A stretch of DNA of 20,220 nucleotides, taken from positions 15,506 to 35,725 of the forward strand of contig DGRU01000126.1 in assembly GCA_002390025.1 (NCBI GenBank), written 5' to 3'. Made by a program: the position numbers and the translations under genes. This DNA is from Lachnospiraceae bacterium UBA4380 (GTDB lineage: Bacteria; Bacillota; Clostridia; Lachnospirales; Lachnospiraceae). The notes beneath the pieces are model-generated. The model ran no database searches. It was not told the DNA's origin and saw only the letters and a list, made by a program, of their open reading frames with translations. Each line of letters begins with the position of its first letter. Within the stretch, counting starts at the first letter, position 1. Positions 16,047 to 20,220 of this stretch are shown here, piece by piece.

Positions 16047-16922
16047 TTAGACTTTCTCACGAATATTTTTGCCCAGAAGACCTGTGGGCTTCACGAGCAG
16101 GATGACGATCAGAACACCGAAAACGATGACGTCGGAAAGGTTCGTGGAAATATATGCCTTGGAGAGAATCTCAATGATTCCCAGCAGGAGGCCGCCCAGC
16201 AGCGCTCCGGGAATCGAGCCGATTCCTCCGAAGACGGCAGCGGTGAAGGCCTTGATACCGGGCATGGAACCCAGCGTGGGAGTAACCGTGGGATAGTTGG
16301 CGCACAAAAGGACAGAAGCGATGGCTGCAAGTCCGGAACCGATGGCGAAGGTAATGGAGATGATCTTGTTGACGTTGATGCCCATGAGGGTTGCAGCGCC
16401 CTTGTCCTCGGAACAGGCGCGCATGGCGCTTCCGGTCTTGGTCCTGTTGATAAAGAGTGTCAGACAGACCATGACAACCAGGCAGGTGGCGATCGTGACA
16501 AGTGTCAGATAGGAAATGGAAAGCCCTCCGAATTCAAATGCGCCGGTCGAGATGATGGAGGGGAACATCTTGGGAGATGCACTCCAGAGGAGCTGTGCGC
16601 TGTTCTGCAAAAAGTAGCTGACACCGATGGCGGTGATCAGAACAGAAAGGCTCGATGCCTGACGCAGGGGCTTGTAGGCCAGGCGCTCGATGACCACGCC
16701 CAGGACCGTGCAGCAGACAACGGCCGCCAGAATGCCCAGAGGCAGCGGGACGATAAATCGGGTCAGCGCAAAAAAGGCAACATAGGCACCGACCATGATG
16801 ACATCGCCGTGTGCGAAGTTCAGCATTTTTGCAATTCCGTAGACCATGGTGTAGCCGAGCGCGATGATGGCGTACACGCTTCCCAGCCCCAGGCCGTTTA
16901 CAAAGTTTGTCAGGAATCTCAT
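16047..16922 (-). CDS. livH: Branched-chain amino acid ABC transporter, permease LivH
   Basis: A 291-residue permease with about eight membrane segments. Signatures are GLGLGSVYAIIALGYTMVYGIAKMLNFAHGD-type sequence at the N-terminus and TAAVFGGIGSIPGALLGGLL near the C-terminus, both classical for LivH. The coupling segment includes MRACSEDKGAATLMGINVNK. The ATG at 16922 is preferred to the longer open frame (to 17045): the family homology starts at MRFLTNFVNGLG and an AGGAGG lies about 12 bases before it. That spacing is longer than ideal. The upstream extension would be translated from a GC-rich hairpin region and is not conserved-looking. Confidence 0.95.
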   Translation of the reverse strand: MRFLTNFVNGLGLGSVYAIIALGYTMVYGIAKMLNFAHGDVIMVGAYVAFFALTRFIVPLPLGILAAVVCCTVLGVVIERLAYKPLRQASSLSVLITAIGVSYFLQNSAQLLWSASPKMFPSIISTGAFEFGGLSISYLTLVTIATCLVVMVCLTLFINRTKTGSAMRACSEDKGAATLMGINVNKIISITFAIGSGLAAIASVLLCANYPTVTPTLGSMPGIKAFTAAVFGGIGSIPGALLGGLLLGIIEILSKAYISTNLSDVIVFGVLIVILLVKPTGLLGKNIREKV

Positions 16923-16950
16923 AGGTACTAATTTCCTCCTCTTTCCGTTA

Positions 16951-17037
16951 TGCCGCCCGCCAGAGCGGCCCCGGGGAGAAATACACGAAGGTGTTTTCTC
17001 CGATGGGATCAGCGGAGGTTTGGGCCGCTTCGCGGCA
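16951..17037 (-). other. Branched GC-rich leader structure before livH
   Basis: Nested pairings are seen: TGCCGC 16951-16956 with GCGGCA 17032-17037; AGCGGCCC 16964-16971 with GGGCCGCT 17022-17029; and, inside, GGAGAAA 16975-16981 with TTTCTCC 16995-17001, extended by ACAC/GTGT around a GAAG loop. The whole fold ends about 11 bases before the livH ribosome binding site on the minus strand. No named riboswitch or T-box consensus was recognised. Confidence 0.55.
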
Positions 17038-17167
17038 CAAACCACTGAGAGTAAAAATCCTGCATCGACAAGAATATTTACTCTTTTGATTTGCGGCTGT
17101 TCAGGGATGCCTTTTTGTTTTCCCGCGGCATAATGACCAGCTGCTGTTACATAAATATATTGCTATT

Positions 17168-17245
17168 GTTTTTCCGCGCACAGAAAAAAAGCTGTGCAGA
17201 TTCAGCTAACGACCATTATAGCACGTAAAACGTCCGCGGAAAAAC
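17168..17245. repeat. 11-bp inverted repeat flanking a promoter candidate
   Basis: GTTTTTCCGCG (17168-17178) and CGCGGAAAAAC (17235-17245) are perfect inverted copies 56 bases apart. Measured from the -10 candidate at 17215-17220 on the minus strand, the right copy falls at the -35 region and the left copy about 30-40 bases downstream of the expected start. Confidence 0.7.
17215..17223 (-). promoter_or_regulatory. Extended -10 promoter candidate for livHMGF
   Basis: On the minus strand TGCTATAAT is a perfect TATAAT with the extended TGn element. The -35 region (TTTTCC-like) is poor, as is common for extended -10 promoters. It would start transcription near 17208, about 285 nt before livH. 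Confidence 0.5.
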
Positions 17246-17337
17246 ATAAATGATAAAAAGATGTACATTCGGACGGAAGAATCCATTTTTTACATGAATA
17301 TGAAAGAGGGCAGTCTGTAAGAAGAAAATGCGCATAA

Positions 17338-17389
17338 TAAAAGAGGATGCCGAAGAACTGTCTGTTCAGTTTCTTCAACATCCTCTTTA
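17338..17389 (-). terminator. Terminator after livJ
   Basis: AAAGAGGATG (17340-17349) pairs with CATCCTCTTT (17379-17388). Past a 2x2 internal loop, GAAGAA (17352-17357) pairs with TTCTTC (17371-17376) and CTG with CAG. On the minus strand the stem ends in CTCTTTTATTAT. It lies about 70 bp after the livJ stop, so it would reduce expression of livHMGF relative to livJ. Confidence 0.85.
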
Positions 17390-17457
17390 GCAGGCTTTCT
17401 GCTCAATACCTGCTATTCAGCAGATATTATGTTTATCCGATCGAGTTGCTCAGCGGA

Positions 17458-18684
17458 TTATTCAGCTGCGGGAACATACTCGCCGTTCTCGATGATCATA
17501 GCCTTGGGAGCCTTGGTGACTTCGCCGTTCTCGTTCCATGTCATGTCGGAGCCGGTCAGGCCGTTGAAGGTCATGGAGGTGAACTGCTCGACCATAGCTG
17601 CGCAGATGTCTGCGTTGCTCATGTCAGCTGTGATGCCGGCTGCTTCGCATGCCTGTGCCAGAGCATAGACGCAGTCATAAGCGTCTGCTGCGAACTGGTT
17701 GGGGATCTCACCGTTGGCGCGTGCCTTGTAGTTCTCAACGAAGGTCTTGGTCTGCTCGTCTTCCGCATTTGCTACGAAAGGAGTCAGCAGGTAGACGCCC
17801 TCAGCGAGAGCGGTATCAAAGCCTTCCACACCGAGGATGCCGTCCATGCCGTCGACACCGAAGACTGTGGGCTTGTAGCCCATCTTGTCGGCCTGGGTCA
17901 GGATCTGGGAAGCGGGTGTGTAGTAGATGGGGAGGAAGAGGAGATCAGCGCCTGCAGCCTGTGCGTCGCCGAGCTGTACGTTGAAGTCGCTCTCTTCGCC
18001 CTTGAAGGTGCCTTCATAGACGATCTCGAGGCCTTCGGTCGCTGCCTGAGCCTTGAAAGTATCGAAAATGCCCTTGGAATAGGGATCATCGTTCTTGTAG
18101 ATAACAGCGATCTTGGAGCCGAGGTCGGGATGAGCTGCGATGTAGGTCGCACTTCCGGAACCCTGGTTGGGATCGGAGAAGCACATCTGGAAGACGTTGC
18201 CGTAAGCGCCGGTCATGCCTTCACCGTCTGTGTAGATAACGGAAGGGCTGGAGCCGGAGGGAGTGATTGCGAAGGTCTGGTCTTCCTGATAGAGAGGAGA
18301 GACTGCTGCGCCGGGAGCAGATGTGACGGTTGCCAGAGAGATCTGCATTCCGCCGTCCTTCAGTGTGCCGTATGCTGTAGCTGCTTCTTCTGCATCGTGC
18401 TTGTCATCTTCAAACTGGAGAGAGAACTGCACACCGTCCTTTGCGTTGATTTCTTCGACTGCCATCTCGGCTGCGGTCTTAACGGCATTGCCGTAAACAG
18501 CTGCGGGGCCGGTCAGAGGGCCGCTGCCGCCGATCTTGATCGCGCCGTCAGCAGCTCCGCTTTCGGCTTCTGCTGCCGGAGCAGAGGAAGAACTGCCTGA
18601 AGAGCCGCTGCCGCAGGCCGCGAGCGACATTGCCATGCATGCAGTCATGGCAACAGCCAGAGTGGTTTTCCAAAACTTTTTCAT
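17458..18684 (-). CDS. livJ: Branched-chain amino acid-binding lipoprotein LivJ/K
   Basis: A 408-residue extracellular binding protein that delivers leucine, isoleucine or valine to LivHMGF. The signal peptide MKKFWKTTLAVAMTAC... ends at the lipobox SLAAC (Cys24), followed by a Gly/Ser/Ala/Glu linker. The type I periplasmic-binding fold starts at IKIGGSGPLTGPAAVYGN and includes FEDDKHDAEEAATAYG, ATVTSAPGAAVSPLYQ, KIAVIYKNDDPYSKGI, VFGVDGMDGI and FAADAYDCVYALAQA, all typical of Peripla_BP_6. The ATG at 18684 is chosen because AGGAGG sits about 8 bases before it and the signal peptide starts there; an in-frame ATG at 18768 has no ribosome binding site. A near-consensus promoter lies upstream and a terminator downstream, so it can be made in excess of the permease. 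Confidence 0.95.
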   Translation of the reverse strand: MKKFWKTTLAVAMTACMAMSLAACGSGSSGSSSSAPAAEAESGAADGAIKIGGSGPLTGPAAVYGNAVKTAAEMAVEEINAKDGVQFSLQFEDDKHDAEEAATAYGTLKDGGMQISLATVTSAPGAAVSPLYQEDQTFAITPSGSSPSVIYTDGEGMTGAYGNVFQMCFSDPNQGSGSATYIAAHPDLGSKIAVIYKNDDPYSKGIFDTFKAQAATEGLEIVYEGTFKGEESDFNVQLGDAQAAGADLLFLPIYYTPASQILTQADKMGYKPTVFGVDGMDGILGVEGFDTALAEGVYLLTPFVANAEDEQTKTFVENYKARANGEIPNQFAADAYDCVYALAQACEAAGITADMSNADICAAMVEQFTSMTFNGLTGSDMTWNENGEVTKAPKAMIIENGEYVPAAE

Positions 18685-18687
18685 TAC

Positions 18688-18833
18688 ATGATACCTCCTG
18701 TATGATAATGGTTGCCTATCGCCCCGAAAGTAAATGCGGGGCAGCCCCACCGTCACTTCCTGTATCATACAAAGAGGAAGGCAATACAGTGCGCTGCCTG
18801 CGAAAGAGCATCTCTTTCCCCATGGCGATATTA
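18688..18833 (-). promoter_or_regulatory. Structured 5' leader of livJ
   Basis: The roughly 148-nt leader holds GAAAGAG/CTCTTTC (18802-18818, 3-nt loop) and GCCCCG/CGGGGC (18721-18742). There is also a long-range pair between ATGATAC (minus strand, 18768-18762) and GTATCAT (18694-18688), which directly abuts the ribosome binding site (AGGAGG, 18699-18694). A 35-codon open frame starting at 18823 lacks a ribosome binding site and is probably not translated. Confidence 0.45.
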
Positions 18834-18839
18834 ACGCCT

Positions 18840-18868
18840 ATTATAATGCGAAAGAAAGTGCATTTCAA
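18840..18868 (-). promoter_or_regulatory. SigA-type promoter of livJ
   Basis: On the minus strand TTGAAA (18868-18863) and TATAAT (18845-18840) are separated by exactly 17 bases, with a perfect -10 hexamer. Transcription would start near 18833, about 150 nt before livJ. Confidence 0.88.
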
Positions 18869-18898
18869 CACTTTAGTTCGCCGCATTGCAGGAGAGAA

Positions 18899-18940
18899 GG
18901 GAGGAGACAGGAGACAAAGAACCGTCCCCTGTCTCCTCCC
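18899..18940 (-). terminator. Long hairpin after the deacetylase gene
   Basis: GGGAGGAGACAGG (18899-18911) pairs perfectly with CCTGTCTCCTCCC (18928-18940), with a 16-nt loop, 7 bp after the deacetylase stop. Neither strand has a proper T-run (TTCTCTCC follows on the minus strand). It may be a weak terminator or a dispersed palindromic repeat. The loop sequence CAAAGAACCGTCCCC resembles a repeat I recall from other Firmicutes genomes, which is not verified. Confidence 0.6.
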
Positions 18941-18947
18941 TGTCTTT

Positions 18948-20220
18948 CTAATTCTGCACACCGTGATGCGCGGGTTCGCTGTCGAACTGCAGGGGCCGGA
19001 TGTCGTATCCGTGGTCGAGAAGCCAGGGAATGAGGTATTTCATGGCATTGACGGTATATTCCTTGGTGTCGTGACACAGGACGACGCAGGTGTCCTGATT
19101 GGGGAGATTGGAGGTGATGTTGTTGATGACCATGTTCATATCTCCCTCTGAACCGCCGTCTCCGCTGGAAATATTCCAGTCAAAATACTGAAAGCCCTTC
19201 TGCTGAGCCTGCTCCGTCAGCAGGGTCATGATGCCGGGAGTGTAACTGGCACTGATGCTGTTGGAACTGCCGCCCGCAAAGCGCATGAGGTTTGTGGTGT
19301 GCCCCGTCTGCCTCTGTACGATTTCCTGCATCTGGTCAATATCCTTCCAGAAGGCCTTGTCATCCGAGTAGATCTTTTCAAAATCATGGGTGAGGGTGTG
19401 GATGCCGACGCTGTTTCCTGCGGCATCTTCTTTTTTGATCATGTCCTCATAGGCTGGAAAAGCCCCTGTCACGAAGAAGGTGACCTGTACGCCGTAGCGG
19501 TCCAGCGTCTCCAGCAGCTCTTCCGTGTAGGGCCCCGGACCGTCGTCGAAAGTCAGATAGACGATCTTGCCTTGAGCGTCGGGATCGTCGATATTGATCT
19601 CCGGAAAATCCTTGCCGGTTTTCTCCTTGTAGCTCGTATCGTAGGGGATATCTCTGTAGACGACGCTTTCATTGCCCGCGCTGTCTGAGACCCTGTAGCA
19701 GATCCGGTCCTCCGTGATGGTGCGGCTGACCTGCTCCGTCAGATCCCCGTCCCGGTCGTCGGAGGCGGAAAAACCCTCTTCCTCATATTCCTGCCAGGGC
19801 ATGACGACATAGTCCTCCTTGTGGTCCAGTGTGATGACGGGGGGAACCTTGTCTTTTCCCTTGAAAAAACGCCGGATTCCGGACACCAGAAGAATGGCGC
19901 ACAGAAGAAACATAACAATGAGCGCAGCGAGAGAGAGAAGCCTGCGGATCCTGTTTCTGCGGCGCCTGGCGGAAGCCGGTCTGGAGCCCCGGCGCTGCGG
20001 GGAAGCATTCCCGCGGTTCTGCCTTGCGGCAGGAGCAGTCCTGCGGGCAGACTGCTTTCGGCGATCCTGTGAAGGGCTGCTTTCGGACGGCCTTTTTTGT
20101 GACGATCTGGCGCCGTCCTTCCTGGCCTGCGGGGAAGCACTGGAGCTCTTCCTGCCCTGCGGGGAGGCACTGGCGCTCTTCCTGCCCTGTGAGGAAGCAC
20201 TGACGCTCTTCCTGGCCTGC
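18948..20220 (-). CDS. Membrane-anchored polysaccharide deacetylase (N-terminus outside window)
   Basis: A NodB-family deacetylase, probably acting on peptidoglycan or another cell-wall N-acetyl sugar outside the cell. The frame is open to the window edge without any ATG, GTG or TTG before the Met at 19913, which lies in the middle of the membrane helix, so the true start is beyond 20220. In order: a basic Ser/Arg/Gln-rich cytoplasmic segment (at least 90 residues, partly tandem repeats); a membrane helix (LLSLAALIVMFLLCAILLV); an Ig-like DUF5011-type domain (VPPVITLDHKEDY... DDRDGDLT... VSDSAGNESVVYRDI); and the NodB domain with TFDDGP, HTLTHD, RFAGGSSN, FDWNISSGDG and VVLCHD. The third motif lacks the usual proline (RxPxG). 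It is on the same strand as livJ but separated by a hairpin and a promoter. Confidence 0.92.
   Translation of the reverse strand, partial: QARKSVSASSQGRKSASASPQGRKSSSASPQARKDGARSSQKRPSESSPSQDRRKQSARRTAPAARQNRGNASPQRRGSRPASARRRRNRIRRLLSLAALIVMFLLCAILLVSGIRRFFKGKDKVPPVITLDHKEDYVVMPWQEYEEEGFSASDDRDGDLTEQVSRTITEDRICYRVSDSAGNESVVYRDIPYDTSYKEKTGKDFPEINIDDPDAQGKIVYLTFDDGPGPYTEELLETLDRYGVQVTFFVTGAFPAYEDMIKKEDAAGNSVGIHTLTHDFEKIYSDDKAFWKDIDQMQEIVQRQTGHTTNLMRFAGGSSNSISASYTPGIMTLLTEQAQQKGFQYFDWNISSGDGGSEGDMNMVINNITSNLPNQDTCVVLCHDTKEYTVNAMKYLIPWLLDHGYDIRPLQFDSEPAHHGVQN
20118..20220 (-). repeat. 30-bp tandem repeat inside the deacetylase gene
   Basis: At least three full units (20118-20147, 20148-20177, 20178-20207) and part of a fourth (20208-20220) continue beyond the window. 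On the minus strand each encodes a ten-residue unit such as QGRKSASASP, QGRKSSSASP or QARKSVSASS. Divergent copies extend to about 19990 (for example NASPQRRGS). Confidence 0.9.

Larger units (their letters stand above)
16923..17457 (-). promoter_or_regulatory. 535-bp livJ-livH intergenic region
   Basis: No gene is seen here on either strand. Reading on the minus strand from livJ, it holds a two-part terminator stem (17338-17389), an extended -10 promoter candidate (17215-17223) flanked by an 11-bp inverted repeat (17168-17178 and 17235-17245), a small hairpin GCACAG/CTGTGC (17178-17197), a branched GC-rich structure (16951-17037) and finally the livH ribosome binding site. The layout suggests reduced read-through from livJ and separate control of livHMGF. 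Confidence 0.65.

Noticed and set aside
16923..17045. N-terminal extension of livH to 17045
   Set aside because: It would translate a GC-rich structured region and the ribosome binding site itself; the family homology starts at 16922.
17347..18600. 417-residue plus-strand open frame
   Set aside because: It lies opposite livJ, has Cys/Val/Asp-rich composition typical of antisense frames, and has no recognisable domain.
18716..18823. Leader peptide controlling livJ by attenuation
   Set aside because: The 35-codon frame has no ribosome binding site, no run of branched-chain codons, and no terminator follows it before livJ.

Overview
The window looks like a GC-rich member of the Clostridia, most likely Lachnospiraceae. 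This is inferred from strong AGGAGG-type ribosome binding sites, lipoprotein signal peptides, a methionine synthase split from its reactivation domain, and Firmicutes-like gene families. No rRNA, tRNA, CRISPR array, insertion sequence or phage gene is visible. Most of the window is ordinary chromosomal housekeeping and transport; the unusual material lies in intergenic RNA-like structures, tandem repeats and low-complexity protein segments.

Left half, plus strand (1-10599). A sensor histidine kinase cut by the left edge is followed by its OmpR-type response regulator, an S4-domain rRNA pseudouridine synthase that overlaps the regulator by 4 bp, a large lipoprotein of unknown function whose start lies inside the synthase gene, and metF. 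A hairpin terminator follows metF. After a structured leader of about 146 nt comes a second run: the stand-alone MetH reactivation protein, metH, a citrate synthase with a probable TTG start, and a metallo-beta-lactamase-fold hydrolase. It ends at a strong GNRA-loop terminator (10571-10599). MetF makes methyl-THF, MetH uses it to make methionine, and the reactivation protein rescues oxidised cobalamin, so these three form one pathway split over two transcription units.

Middle (10600-12659). A 555-residue lipoprotein with a predicted beta-helix body stands alone. Two competing hairpins lie upstream of it, and eight 11-bp tandem repeats begin right after its stop codon. A perfect stem separates it from the convergent operon on the right.

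Right half, minus strand (20220 to 12660). Reading leftward: a membrane-anchored NodB-type polysaccharide deacetylase whose N-terminus runs off the window; a hairpin; a near-consensus promoter; livJ (binding lipoprotein); a terminator with a probable internal promoter behind it; livH, livM, livG and livF (a branched-chain amino acid ABC importer); and a CBS-ACT protein that is probably a regulator or sensor for the importer. The terminator after livJ and the second promoter before livH would allow the binding protein to be made in excess over the membrane complex.
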